The position numbers were made by a program, and so were the translations under genes. The notes below the pieces were generated by a model. The model did no database searches. It was not told where the DNA came from and was given only the letters and a program-made list of their open reading frames with translations. Of a stretch of 64,000 nucleotides of DNA, positions 51,238-63,705 are shown one piece after another; position 1 is the first letter of the stretch; each line of letters starts with the position of its first letter. The DNA comes from Hydractinia symbiolongicarpus (taxonomy: Eukaryota; Cnidaria; Hydrozoa; Anthoathecata; Hydractiniidae), in NCBI RefSeq assembly GCF_029227915.1, contig NC_079880.1, forward strand, positions 5,520,001-5,584,000, in the 5' to 3' direction.

Positions 51238-52040
51238 TCGGGAAATGAGTTTACTCCCTGGGTACTTTCTTTGTATACTTTTGACTATACGGGCCGAGTC
51301 CGGGATTTACGGGAAATCGCGGATTTTCGTTTGCCGGCGATTAAACTTCTTTTATTCAGCGTCTCATCAAAAATGAAAACATTTTTAAAAACTACAAGTC
51401 TTATGCGTTTTAGTGGTGAAAAAATAATTTAAAAAATCGTTCTTGAAATGCGTTTACTCCCTGGGTACTTTCTTTGTATACTTTTGACTATACGGGCCGA
51501 GTCCGGGATTTAGGGAAATCGCAGGTTTCGTTTCCCGGCGATTAAACTGCTTTTATTCAGCGTCTCATCAAAAATGAAAACATTTTTGAAAACTACAAGT
51601 CTCATGCGTTTTAGTGGTGAAAAAATAATTTAAAAAATCGTTCGGGAAATGAGTTTACTCCCTGGGTACTTTCTTTGTATACTTTTGACTATACGGGCCA
51701 AGCCGGGATTTACGGTAAATCGCGGGTTTTCGTTTGCCGGCGATTAAACTTCTTTTATTCAGCGTCTCATCAAAAATGAAAACATTTTTAAAAACTACAA
51801 GTCTCATGGGCTTTAGTGGTGAAAAAATAATTTAAAAAATCGTTCGGAAAATGAGTTTACTCCCTGGGTACTTTCTTTGTATACATTCGACTATACGTGC
51901 CAAGCCCGGGATTTACGGGAAATCGCGGGTTTTCGTTTGCCGGCGATTAAACTTCTTTTATTCAGCGTCTCATCAAAAATGAAAACATTTTTGAAAACTA
52001 CAAGTCTCATGCGTTTTAGTGGTGAAAAAATAATTTAAAA
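50419..52040 (+). repeat. Four-unit repeat, 808-bp period, two copies
   Basis: Copies start at 50419 and 51227. Each has a unit starting TTAAAAAATCGTCGGG (two bases short), a TTCTTGAAATGCG unit with CAGGTTTCGTTTCCCGG, a unit with TTTACGGTAAATCG, and a TACATTCGACTATACGTGCC unit. The 2-bp-short unit explains why the period falls below 810. Confidence 0.88.
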
Positions 52041-53340
52041 AATCGTTCTGGAAATGAGTTTACTCCCTGGGTACTTTCTTTGTATACTTTTGACTATACG
52101 GGCCAAGCCGGGATTTACGGGAAATCGCGGGTTTTCGTTTGCCGGCGATTAAACTTTTTTTATTCAGCGTCTCATCAAAAATGAAAACATTTTTAAAAAC
52201 TACAAGTTTTATGCGTTTTAGTGGTGAAAAAATAATTTAAAAAATCGTTCTGGAAATGAGTTTACTCACACGGTACTTTCTTTATGTACATTCGACTATA
52301 CGGGCCAAGCCCGGGATTTACGGGAAATCGCGGGTTTTCGTTTTCTGGCGATTAAACCTCTTTCATCAAGCGTCTCATCAAAAATGGAAACATTTTTAAA
52401 AACTACAAGTCTTATGCGTTTTAGTGGTGAAAAAATAATTTAAAAAATCGTTCTGGAAATGAGTTTACTCACAGGGTACTTTCTTTGTATACATGCGACT
52501 ATACGTGCCAAGCCCGGGATTTACGGGAAATCGCGGGTTTTCGTTTGCCGGCGATTAAACTTCTTTTATTCAGCGTCTCATCAAAAATGAAAACATTTTT
52601 AAAAACTACAAGTCTTATGCGTTTTAGTGGTGAAAAAATAATTTAAAAAATCGTTCGGGAAATGAGTTTACTCCCTGGGTACTTTCTTTGTATACTTTTG
52701 ACTATACGGGCCAAGCTCGGGATTTACGGGAAATCGCGGGTTTTTGTTTGTCGGCGATTAAACTTCTTTTATTCAGCGTCTCATCAAAAATGAAAACATT
52801 TTTAAAAACTACAAGTCTTATGCGTTTTAGTGGTGAAAAAATAATTTAAAAAATCGTTCTGGAAATGAGTTTACTCCCTGGGTACTTTCTTTGTATACTT
52901 TTGACTATACGGGCCGAGTCCGGGATTTAGGGAAATCGCAGGTTTTCGTTTGCCGGCGATTAAACTGCTTTTATTCAGCGTCTCATCAAAAATGAAAACA
53001 TTTTTAAAAACTACAAGTCTCATGCGTTTTAGTGGTGAAAAAATAATTTAAAAAATCGTTCGGAAAATGAGTTTACTCCCTGGGTACTTTCTTTGTATAC
53101 ATTCGACTATACGTGCCAAGCCCGGGATTTACGGGAAATCGCGGGTTTTCGTTTGCCGGCGATTACACTTCTTTTATTCAGCGTCTCATCAAAAATGAAA
53201 ACATTTTTGAAAACTACAAGTCTCATGCGTTTTAGTGGTGAAAAAATAATTTAAAAAATCGTTCTGGAAATGAGTTTACTCCCTGGGTACTTTCTTTGTA
53301 TACTTTTGACTATACGGGCCAAGCCGGGATTTACGGGAAA
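52040..53340 (+). repeat. Mixed stretch, partly repeated at +2838
   Basis: This is satellite throughout. About 52735-53371 matches about 55573-56209 at +2838 (fourteen units), covering the GGGTTTTTGTTTGTCGG unit, an L unit, a TACGTGCC unit and a GGCCAAGCCGGG unit. Near 52270-52370 an F unit carries the rare CTCACACGG, CTTTATGTAC, TTTTCTGGCG and CATCAAGCG. Confidence 0.75.
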
Positions 53341-55577
53341 TCGCGGGTTTTCGTTTGCCGGCGATTAAACTGGTTTTATTCAGCGTCTCATCAAAAATGA
53401 AAACATTCTTGAAAACTACAAGTCTCATGCGTTTTAGTGGTGAAAAAATAATTTAAAAAATCGTTCGGGAAATGAGTTTATTCCCTGGGTACTTTCTTTG
53501 TATACTTTTGACTATACGGGCCGAGTTCGGGATTTACGGGAAATCGCGGATTTTCGTTTGCCGGCGATTAAACTTCTTTTATTCAGCGTCTCATCAAGAA
53601 TGAAAACTTTTTTAAAAACTACAAGTCTTATGCGTTTTAGTGGTGAAAAAATAATTTAAAAAATCGTTCTGGAAATGGGTTTACTCACAGGGTACTTTCT
53701 TTGTGTACATTCGACTATACGGGCCAAGCCCGGGATTTACGGGAAATCGCGGGTTTTCGTTTTCCGGCGATTAAACCTCTTTCATTAAGCGTCTCATCAA
53801 AAATGGAAACATTTTTAAAAACTACAAGTCTTATGCGTTTTAGTGGTGAAAAAATAATTTAAAAAATCGTTCTGGAAATGAGTTTACTCACAGGGTACTT
53901 TCTTTGTATACATGCGACTATACGTGCCAAGCCCGGGATTTACAAGAAATCGCGGGTTTTCGTTTGCCGGCGATTAAACTGGTTTTATTCAGCGTCTCAT
54001 CAAAAATGAAAACATTCTTGAAAACTACAAGTCTCATGCGTTTTAGTGGTGAAAAAATAATTTAAAAAATCGTTCGGGAAATGAGTTTATTCCCTGGGTA
54101 CTTTCTTTGTATACTTTTGACTATACGGGCCGAGTTCGGGATTTACGGGAAATCGCGGATTTTCGTTTGCCGGCGATTAAATTTCTTTTATTCAGCGTCC
54201 CATCAAATATGAAAATATTTTTAAAAACTACAAGTCTCATGCGTTTAGTGGTAAAAAAATAATATAAAAAATCGTTCGGGAAATGAGTTTACTCTCTGGG
54301 TACTTTCTTTGTATACTTTTGACTATACGGGCCGAGTCCAGGATTTACGGGAAATCGCAGGTTTTCGTTTGCCGGTGATTAAACTTCTTTTATTCAGCGT
54401 CTCCTCAAAAATGAAAACATTTTTAAAAACTACAAGTCTCATGCGTTTTAGTGGTGAAAAAATAATTTAAAAAATCGTTCTGGAAATGAGTTTACTCACA
54501 GGGTACTTTCTTTGTATACATGCGACTATACGTGCCAAGCCCGGGATTTACGGGAAATCGCGGGTTTTCGTTTGCCGGCGATTAAACTGGTTTTATTCAG
54601 CGTCTCATCAAAAATGAAAACATTCTTGAAAACTACAAGTCTCATGCGTTTTAGTGGTGAAAAAATAATTTAAAAAATCGTTCGGGAAATGAGTTTATTC
54701 CCTGGGTACTTTCTTTGTATACTTTTGACTATACGGGCCGAGTTCGGGATTTACGGGAAATCGCGGATTTTCGTTTGCCGGCGATTAAACTTCTTTTATT
54801 CAGCGTCTCATCAAGAATGAAAACATTTTTAAAAACTACAAGTCTTATGCGTTTTAGTGGTGAAAAAATAATTTAAAAAATCGTTCTGGAAATGGGTTTA
54901 CTCACAGGGTACTTTCTTTGTGTACATTCGACTATACGGGCCAAGCCCGGGATTTACGGGAAATCGCGGGTTTTCGTTTTCCGGCGATTAAACCTCTTTC
55001 ATTAAGCGTCTCATCAAAAATGGAAACATTTTTAAAAACTACAAGTCTTATGCGTTTTAGTGGTGAAAAAATAATTTAAAAAATCGTTCTGGAAATGAGT
55101 TTACTCACAGGGTACTTTCTTTGTATACATGCGACTATACGTGCCAAGCCCGGGATTTACGGGAAATCGCGGGTTTTCGTTTGCCGGCGATTAAACTGGT
55201 TTTATTCAGCGTCTCATCAAAAATGAAAACATTCTTGAAAACTACAAGTCTCATGCGTTTTAGTGGTGAAAAAATAATTTAAAAAATCGTTCGGGAAATG
55301 AGTTTATTCCCTGGGTACTTTCTTTGTATACTTTTGACTATACGGGCCGAGTTCGGGATTTACGGGAAATCGCGGATTTTCGTTTGCCGGCGATTAAATT
55401 TCTTTTATTCAGCGTCCCATCAAATATGAAAATATTTTTAAAAACTACAAGTCTCATGCGTTTAGTGGTAAAAAAATAATATAAAAAATCGTTCGGGAAA
55501 TGAGTTTACTCTCTGGGTACTTTCTTTGTATACTTTTGACTATACGGGCCGAGTCCAGGATTTACGGGAAATCGCGG
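53340..55577 (+). repeat. Higher-order repeat, 1217-bp period (six units), two copies
   Basis: About 53340-54360 matches about 54557-55577. Marks at +1217 are TTTATTCCC (53478 and 54695, 54087 and 55304) and GGAAATGGGTTT (53671 and 54888). The near-equal 608-609 bp steps show an older three-unit repeat inside. Copy 1 has AAAACTTTTTT and TTTACAAGAAAT, which copy 2 lacks. Confidence 0.85.
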
Positions 55578-56209
55578 GTTTTTGTTTGTCGGCGATTAAA
55601 CTTCTTTTATTCAGCGTCTCATCAAAAATGAAAACATTTTTAAAAACTACAAGTCTTATGCGTTTTAGTGGTGAAAAAATAATTTAAAAAATCGTTCTGG
55701 AAATGAGTTTACTCCCTGGGTACTTTCTTTGTATACTTTTGACTATACGGGCCGAGTCCGGGATTTAGGGAAATCGCAGGTTTTCGTTTGCCGGCGATTA
55801 AACTGCTTTTATTCAGCGTCTCATCAAAAATGAAAACATTTTTAAAAACTACAAGTCTCATGCGTTTTAGTGGTGAAAAAATAATTTAAAAAATCGTTCG
55901 GAAAATGAGTTTACTCCCTGGGTACTTTCTTTGTATACATTCGACTATACGTGCCAAGCCCGGGATTTACGGGAAATCGCGGGTTTTCGTTTGCCGGCGA
56001 TTAAACTTCTTTTATTCAGCGTCTCATCAAAAATGAAAACATTTTTGAAAACTACAAGTCTCATGCGTTTTAGTGGTGAAAAAATAATTTAAAAAATCGT
56101 TCTGGAAATGAGTTTACTTCCTGGGTACTTTCTTTGTATACTTTTGACTATACGGGCCAAGCCGGGATTTACGGGAAATCGCGGGTTTTCGTTTGCCGGC
56201 GATTAAACT

Positions 56210-57945
56210 TCTTTTATTCAGCGTCTCATCAAGAATGAAAACATTTTTAAAAACTACAAGTCTTATGCGTTTTAGTGGTGAAAAAATAATTTAAAAAATC
56301 GTTCTGGAAATGAGTTTACTCACAGGGTACTTTCTTTGTGTACATTCGACTATACGGGTCAAGCCCGGGATTTACGGGAAATCGCGGGTTTTCGTTTTCC
56401 GGCGATTAAACCTCTTTCATTAAGCGTCTCATCAAAAATGGAAACATTTTTAAAAACTACAAGTCTTATGCGTTTTAGTGGTGAAAAAATAATTTAAAAA
56501 ATCGTTCTGGAAATAAGTTTACTCACAGGGTACTTTCTTTGTATACATGCGACTATACGTGCCAAGCCCGGGATTTAAGGGAAATCGCGGGTTTTCGTTT
56601 GCCGGCGATTAAACTGGTTTTATTCAGCGTCTCATCAAAAATGAAAACATTCTTGAAAACTACAAGTCTCATGCGTTTTAGTGGTGAAAAAATAATTTAA
56701 AAAATCGTTCGGGAAATGAGTTTATTCCCTGGGTACTTTCTTTGTATACTTTTGACTATACGGGCCGAGTTCGGGATTTACGGAAAATCGCGGATTTTCG
56801 TTTGCCGGCGATTAAACTTCTTTTATTCAGCGTCTCATCAAGAATGAAAACATTTTTAAAAACTACAAGACTTATGCGTTTTAGTGGTGAAAAAATAATT
56901 TAAAAAATCGTTCTGGAAATGAGTTTACTCACAGGGTACTTTCTTTGTGTACATTCGACTATACGGGCCAAGCCCGGGATTTACGGGAAATCGCGGGTTT
57001 TCGTTTTCCGGCGATTAAACCTCTTTCATTAAGCGTCTCATCAAAAATGGAAACATTTTTAAAAACTACAAGTCTTATGCGTTTTAGTGGTGAAAAAATA
57101 ATTTAAAAAATCGTTCTGGAAATGAGTTTACTCACAGGGTACTTTCTTTGTATACATGCGACTATACGTGCCAAGCCCGGGATTTGCGGGAAATCGCGGG
57201 TTTTCGTTTGCCGGCGATTAAACTGGTTTTATTCAGCGTCTCATCAAAAATAAAAACATTCTTGAAAACTACAAGTCTCATGCGTTTTAGTGGTGAAAAA
57301 ATAATTTAAAAAATCGTTCGGGAAATGAGTTTATTCCCTGGGTACTTTCTTTGTATACTTTTGACTATACGGCCAAGCCCGGGATTTACGGGAAATCGCG
57401 GGTTTTCGTTTGCCGGCGATTAAACTGGTTTTATTCAGCGTCTCATCAAAAATGAAAACATTCTTGAAAACTACAAGTCACATGCGTTTTAGTGGTAAAA
57501 AAATAATATAAAAAATCGTTCGGGAAATGAGTTTACTCCCTGGGTACTTTCTTTGTATACTTTTGATTATACGGGCCAAGCCCGGGATTTACGGGAAATC
57601 GCGGGTTTTTGTTTGTCGGCGATTAAACTTCTTTTATTCAGCGTCTCATCAAAAATGAAAACATTTTAAAAAACTACAAGTCTTATGCGTTTTAGTGGTG
57701 AAAAAATAATTTAAAAAATCGTTCTGGAAATGAGTTTACTCCCTGGGTACTTTCTTTGTATACTTTTGACTATACGGGCCGAGTCCGGGATTTAGGGAAA
57801 TCGCAGGTTTTCGTTTGCCGGCGATTAAACTGCTTTTATTCAGCGTCTCATCAAAAATGAAAACATTTTTAAAAACTACAAGTCTCATGCGTTTTAGTGG
57901 TGAAAAAATAATTTAAAAAATCGTTCGGAAAATGAGTTTACTCCC
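56210..57945 (+). repeat. Mixed F-G-P type stretch
   Basis: This stretch has no clean local period beyond 609 bp (TTTATTCCC at 56722 and 57331). It holds F and G units like those at 53.5-55.3 kb, with scattered private changes such as GATTTAAGGG, GATTTGCGGG and CATTTTAAAAAAC. A short TATACGGCCAAG form at about 57370 lacks one G of CGGGCC. Confidence 0.7.
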
Positions 57946-60144
57946 TGGGTACTTTCTTTGTATACATTCGACTATACGTGCCAAGCCCGGGATTTACGGG
58001 AAATCGCGGGTTTTCGTTTGCCGGCGATTAAACTTCTTTTATTCAGCGTCTCATCAAAAATGAAAACATTTTTGAAAACTACAAGTCTCATGCGTTTTAG
58101 TGGTGAAAAAATAATTTAAAAAATCGTTCTGGAAATGAGTTTACTCCCTGGGTACTTTCTTTGTATACTTTTGACTATACGGGCCAAGCCAGGATTTACG
58201 GGAAATCGCGGGTTTTCGTTTGCCGGCGATTAAACTTCTTTTATTCAGCGTCTCATCAAGAATGAAAACATTTTTAAAAACTACAAGTCTTATGCGTTTT
58301 AGTGGTGAAAAAATAATTTAAAAAATCGTTCTGGAAATGAGTTTACTCACAGGGTACTTTCTTTGTGTACATTCGACTATACGAGCCAAGCCCGGGATTT
58401 ACGGGAAATCGCGGGTTTTCGTTTTCCGGCGATTAAACCTCTTTCATTAAGCGTCTCATCAAAAATGGAAACATTTTTAAAAACTACAAGTCTTATGCGT
58501 TTTAGTGGTGAAAAAATAATTTAAAAAATCGTTCTGGAAATAAGTTTACTCACAGGGTACTTTCTTTGTATACTTTTGACTATACGGGCCGAGTCCAGGA
58601 TTTACGGGAAATCGCAGGTTTTCGTTTGCCGGCGATTAAACTTCTTTTATTCAGCGTCTCATCAAAAATGAAAACATTTTTAAAAACTACAAGTCTCATG
58701 CGTTTTAGTGGTGAAAAAGTAATTTAAAAAATCGTTCGGGAAATGAGTTTACTCCCTGGGTACTTTCTTTGTATACTTTTGACTATACGGGCCAAGCCCG
58801 GGATTTACGGGAAATCGCGGGTTTTCGTTTGCCGGCGATTAAACTTCTTTTATTCAGCGTCTCATCAAAAATGAAAACATTTTTAAAAACTACAAGTCTT
58901 ATGCGTTTTAGTGGTGAAAAAATAATTTAAAAAATCGTTCTGGAAATGAGTTTACTCACAGGGTACTTTCTTTGCATACATGCGACTATACGTGCCAAGC
59001 CCGGGATTTACGGGAAATCGCGGGTTTTCGTTTGCCGGCGATTAAACTGGTTTTATTCAGCGTCTCATCAAAAATAAAAAACATTCTTGAAAACTACAAG
59101 TCTCATGCGTTTTAGTGGTGAAAAAATAATTTAAAAAATCGTTTGGGAAATGAGTTTATTCCCTGGGTACTTTCTTTGTATACTTTTGACTATACGGGCC
59201 TAGTTCAGGATTTACGGGAAATCGCAGATTTTCGTTTGCCGGCGATTAAACTTCTTTTATTCAGCGTCTCATCAAAAATGAAAACATTTTTAAAAACTAC
59301 AAGTCTCATGCGTTTTAGTGGTGAAAAAGTAATTTAAAAAATCGTTCGGGAAATGAGTTTACTCCCTGGGTACTTTCTTTGTATACATTCGACTATACGG
59401 GCCAAGCCCGGGATTTACGGGAAATCGCGGGATTTCGTTTGGCGGCAATTAAACCTCTTTTATTAAGCATCTCATCAAAAATGAAAACATTTTTGAAAAC
59501 TGCAAGTCTCATGCGTTTTAGTGGTAAAAAAATAATTGAAAAAATCGTTTCGGAAATGAGTTTACTCACAAGGTACTTTCTTTGTATACTTTTGACTATA
59601 CGGGCCGAGTCCAGGATTTACGGGAAATCGCAGGTTTTCGTTTGCCGGCGATGAAACTTCTTTTATTCAGCGTCGCATCAAAAATGAAAACATTTTTGAA
59701 AACTACAAGTCTCATGCGTTTTAGTGGTGAAAAAATAATTTAAAAAATCGTTCGGGAAATGAGTTTATTCCCTGGGTACTTTCTTTGTATACTTTTGACT
59801 ATACGGGCCGAGTGCGGGATTTACGGGAAATCGCGGATTTTCGTTTGCCGGCGATTAAACTTCTTTTATTCAGCGTCTCATCAAAAATGAAAACATTTTT
59901 AAAAACTACAAGTCTCATGCGTTTAGTGGTAAAAAAATAATATAAAAAATCGTTCGGGAAATGAGTTTACTCCCTGGGTACTTTCTTTGTATACTTTTGA
60001 CTATACGGGCCGAGTCCAGGATTTACGGGAAATCGCAGGTTTTCGTTTGCCGGCGATTAAACTTCTTTTATTCAGCGTCTCATCAAAAATGAAAACATTT
60101 TTAAAAACTACAAGTCTCATGCGTTTTAGTGGTGAAAAAGTAAT

Positions 60145-60347
60145 TTAAAAAATCGTTCGGGAAATGAGTTTACTCCCTGGGTACTTTCTTTGTATACTTT
60201 TGACTATACGGGCCAAGCCCGGGATTTACGGGAAATCGCGGGTTTTCGTTTGCCGGCGATTAAACTTCTTTTATTCAGCGTCTCATCAAAAATGAAAACA
60301 TTTTTAAAAACTACAAGTCTTATGCGTTTTAGTGGTGAAAAAATAAT
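60145..60347 (+). repeat. Reference full-length unit (203 bp)
   Basis: Chosen as a typical unit; other positions in this annotation use its numbering. Positions 1-60 are AT-rich and include CCCTGGG at 31-37 and the palindrome GTATAC near 48-53. Positions 62-114 form the GC-rich core, with GGG at 66-68, 77-79, 86-88 and 96-98 and the palindromes CCCGGG and GCCGGC. The core carries a small inverted repeat, CGGGC-CAA-GCCCG. Positions 144-150 and 155-161 form the inverted repeat AAAAATG/CATTTTT with an AAAA spacer. The rest is A-rich. Hand count: 76 G+C in 203 bp and 12 CpG. Confidence 0.9.
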
Positions 60348-60576
60348 TTAAAAAATCGTTCTGGAAATGAGTTTACTCACAGGGTACTTTCTTTGCATAC
60401 ATGCAACTATACGTGCCAAGCCCGGGATTTACGGGAAATCGCGGGTTTTCGTTTGCCGGCGATTAAACTGGTTTTATTCAGCGTCTCATCAAAAATAAAA
60501 AACATTCTTGAAAACTACAAGTCTCATGCGTTTTAGTGGTGAAAAAATAATTTAAAAAATCGTTCGGGAAATGAGT

Positions 60577-61386
60577 TTATTCCCTGGGTACTTTCTTTGT
60601 ATACATTCGACTATACGTGCCAAGCCCGGGATTTACGGGAAATCGCGGGTTTTCGTTTGCCGGCGATTAAACTTCTTTTATTCAGCGTCTCATCAAAAAT
60701 GAAAACATTTTTGAAAACTACAAGTCTCATGCGTTTTAGTGGTGAAAAAATAATTTAAAAAATCGTTCTGGAAATGAGTTTACTCCCTGGGTACTTTCTT
60801 TGTATACTTTTGACTATACGGGCCAAGCCAGGATTTACGGGAACTCGCGGGTTTTCGTTTGCCGGCGATTAAACTTCTTTTATTCAGCGTCTCATCAAGA
60901 ATGAAAACATTTTTAAAAACTACAAGTCTTATGCGTTTTAGTGGTGAAAAAATAATTTAAAAAATCGTTCTGGAAATGAGTTTATTCCCTGGGTACTTTC
61001 TTTGTATACATTCGACTATACGTGCCAAGCCCGGGATTTACGGGAAATCGCGGGTTTTCGTTTGCCGGCGATTAAACTTCTTTTATTCAGCGTCTCATCA
61101 AAAATGAAAACATTTTTGAAAACTACAAGTCTCATGCGTTTTAGTGGTGAAAAAATAATTTAAAAAATCGTTCTGGAAATGAGTTTACTCCCTGGGTACT
61201 TTCTTTGTATACTTTTGACTATACGGGCCAAGCCAGGATTTACGGGAAATCGCGGGTTTTCGTTTGCCGGCGATTAAACTTCTTTTATTCAGCGTCTCAT
61301 CAAGAATGAAAACATTTTTAAAAACTACAAGTCTTATGCGTTTTAGTGGTGAAAAAATAATTTAAAAAATCGTTCTGGAAATGAGT
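60577..61386 (+). repeat. Two-unit duplication, 405-bp period
   Basis: TTATTCCC followed by a TACATTCGACTATACGTGCC unit and a GGCCAAGCCAGG unit with CATCAAGAATG occurs at 60577 and 60982. The copies differ at GGGAACTCGCGG (about 60840) against GGGAAATCGCGG. Confidence 0.85.
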
Positions 61387-61603
61387 TTACTCACAGGGTA
61401 CTTTCTTTGTGTACATTCGACTATACGAGCCAAGCCCGGGATTTACGGGAAATCGCGGGTTTTCGTTTTCCGGCGATTAAACCTCTTTCATTAAGCGTCT
61501 CATCAAAAATGGAAACATTTTTAAAAACTACAAGTCTTATGCGTTTTAGTGGTGAAAAAATAATTTAAAAAATCGTTCTGGAAATAAGTTTACTCACAGG
61601 GTA

Positions 61604-63705
61604 CTTTCTTTGTATACCTTTGACTATACGGGCCGAGTCCAGGATTTACGGGAAATCGCAGGTTTTCGTTTGCCGGCGATTAAACTTCTTTTATTCAGCG
61701 TCTCATCAAAAATGAAAACATTTTTAAAAACTACAAGTCTCATGCGTTTTAGTGGTGAAAAAGTAATTTAAAAAATCGTTCGGGAAATGAGTTTACTCCC
61801 TGGGTACTTTCTTTGTATACTTTTGACTATACGGGCCAAGCCCGGGATTTACGGGAAATCGCGGGTTTTCGTTTGCCGGCGATTAAACTTCTTTTATTCA
61901 GCGTCTCATCAAAAATGAAAACATTTTTAAAAACTACAAGTCTTATGCGTTTTAGTGGTGAAAAAATAATTTAAAAAATCGTTCTGGAAATGAGTTTACT
62001 CACAGGGTACTTTCTTTGCATACATGCGACTATACGTGCCAAGCCCGGGATTTACGGGAAATCGCGGGTTTTCGTTTGCCGGCGATTAAACTGGTTTTAT
62101 TCAGCGTCTCATCAAAAATAAAAAACATTCTTGAAAACTACAAGTCTCATGCGTTTTAGTGGTGAAAAAATAATTTAAAAAATCGTTTGGGAAATGAGTT
62201 TATTCCCTGGGTACTTTCTTTGTATACTTTTGACTATACGGGCCTAGTTCAGGATTTACGGGAAATCGCAGATTTTCGTTTGCCGGCGATTAAACTTCTT
62301 TTATTCAGCGTCCCATCAAATATGAAAATATTTTTGAAAACTACAAGTCTCATGCGTTTAGTGGTAAAAAAATAATATAAAAAATCTTTCGGGAAATGAG
62401 TTTACTCCCTGGGTACTTTCTTTGTATACTTTTGACTATACGGGCCGAGTCCAGGATTTACGGGAAATCGCAGGTTTTCGTTTGCCGGCGATGAAACTTC
62501 TTTTATTCAGCGTCGCATCAAAAATGAAAACATTTTTGAAAACTACAAGTCTCATGCGTTTTAGTGGTGAAAAAATAATTTAAAAAATCGTTCGGGAAAT
62601 GAGTTTATTCCCTGGGTACTTTCTTTGTATACTTTTGACTATACGGGCCGAGTGCGGGATTTACGGGAAATCGCGGATTTTCGTTTGCCGGCGATTAAAC
62701 TTCTTTTATTCAGCGTCTCATCAAAAATGAAAACATTTTTAAAAACTACAAGTCTCATGCGTTTAGTGGTAAAAAAATAATATAAAAAATCGTTCGGGAA
62801 ATGAGTTTACTCCCTGGGTACTTTCTTTGTATACTTTTGACTATACGGGCCGAGTCCAGGATTTACGGGAAATCGCAGGTTTTCGTTTGCCGGCGATTAA
62901 ACTTCTTTTATTCAGCGTCTCATCAAAAATGAAAACATTTTTAAAAACTACAAGTCTCATGCGTTTTAGTGGTGAAAAAGTAATTTAAAAAATCGTTCGG
63001 GAAATGAGTTTACTCCCTGGGTACTTTCTTTGTATACTTTTGACTATACGGGCCAAGCCCGGGATTTACGGGAAATCGCGGGTTTTCGTTTGCCGGCGAT
63101 TAAACTTCTTTTATTCAGCGTCTCATCAAAAATGAAAACATTTTTAAAAACTACAAGTCTTATGCGTTTTAGTGGTGAAAAAATAATTTAAAAAATCGTT
63201 CTGGAAATGAGTTTACTCACAGGGTACTTTCTTTGCATACATGCAACTATACGTGCCAAGCCCGGGATTTACGGGAAATCGCGGGTTTTCGTTTGCCGGC
63301 GATTAAACTGGTTTTATTCAGCGTCTCATCAAAAATAAAAAACATTCTTGAAAACTACAAGTCTCATGCGTTTTAGTGGTGAAAAAATAATTTAAAAAAT
63401 CGTTCGGGAAATGAGTTTATTCCCTGGGTACTTTCTTTGTATACTTTTGACTATACGGGCCTAGTTCAGGATTTACGGGAAATCGCAGATTTTCGTTTGC
63501 CGGCGATTAAACTTCTTTTATTCAGCGTCCCATCAAATATGAAAATATTTTTGAAAACTACAAGTCTCATGCGTTTAGTGGTAAAAAAATAATATAAAAA
63601 ATCGTTCGGGAAATGAGTTTACTCCCTGGGTACTTTCTTTGTATACTTTTGACTATACGGGCCGAGTCCAGGATTTACGGGAAATCGCAGGTTTTCGTTT
63701 GCCGG
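61604..63705 (+). repeat. Six-unit repeat, 1217-bp period, plus related 1421-bp copies
   Basis: About 61604-62488 matches about 62821-63705. GGGCCTAGTTCAGG (about 62241 and 63458) and CAAAAATAAAAAACATTC (A run at 62114 and 63331) are 1217 bp apart. The same series also lies 1421 bp apart at 59070 and 60491. The A run in the hairpin region is a G-unit form in which the TG of the left arm is lost. Confidence 0.85.

Larger units (their letters stand above)
57945..62311 (+). repeat. Duplicated block, 3044-bp offset (fifteen units)
   Basis: About 57945-59267 matches about 60989-62311. Marks at +3044 are GGCCAAGCCAGG, ACTATACGAGCC, GGAAATAAGTTT, CAAAAATAAAAAACATTC (A run starting at 59070 and 62114) and GGGCCTAGTTCAGG. 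The match ends where TCTCATCAAAAATG faces TCCCATCAAATATG. Confidence 0.87.
59571..63443 (+). repeat. Duplicated block, 2840-bp offset (fourteen units)
   Basis: About 59571-60603 matches about 62411-63443. Marks at +2840 are GGCGATGAAACTTC with GCGTCGCATC (59650 and 62490), GAGTGCGGG, and TACATGCAACTATACGTGCC. It interleaves with the 3044-bp pair, so two overlapping exchanges with different spacing shaped this end of the window. Confidence 0.87.

Noticed and set aside
60181-60260. TATA-like and GTATAC motifs as a promoter
   Set aside because: They are present in nearly every unit as part of the repeat, with no start-site context or downstream gene. Satellite transcription is possible but nothing here shows it.
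60145-60347. Exact CENP-B box in the ordinary unit
   Set aside because: No stretch on either strand matches the core spacing. The best candidate, TTCG to CGGG in some variants, is one base short and is reported only as a low-interest finding.
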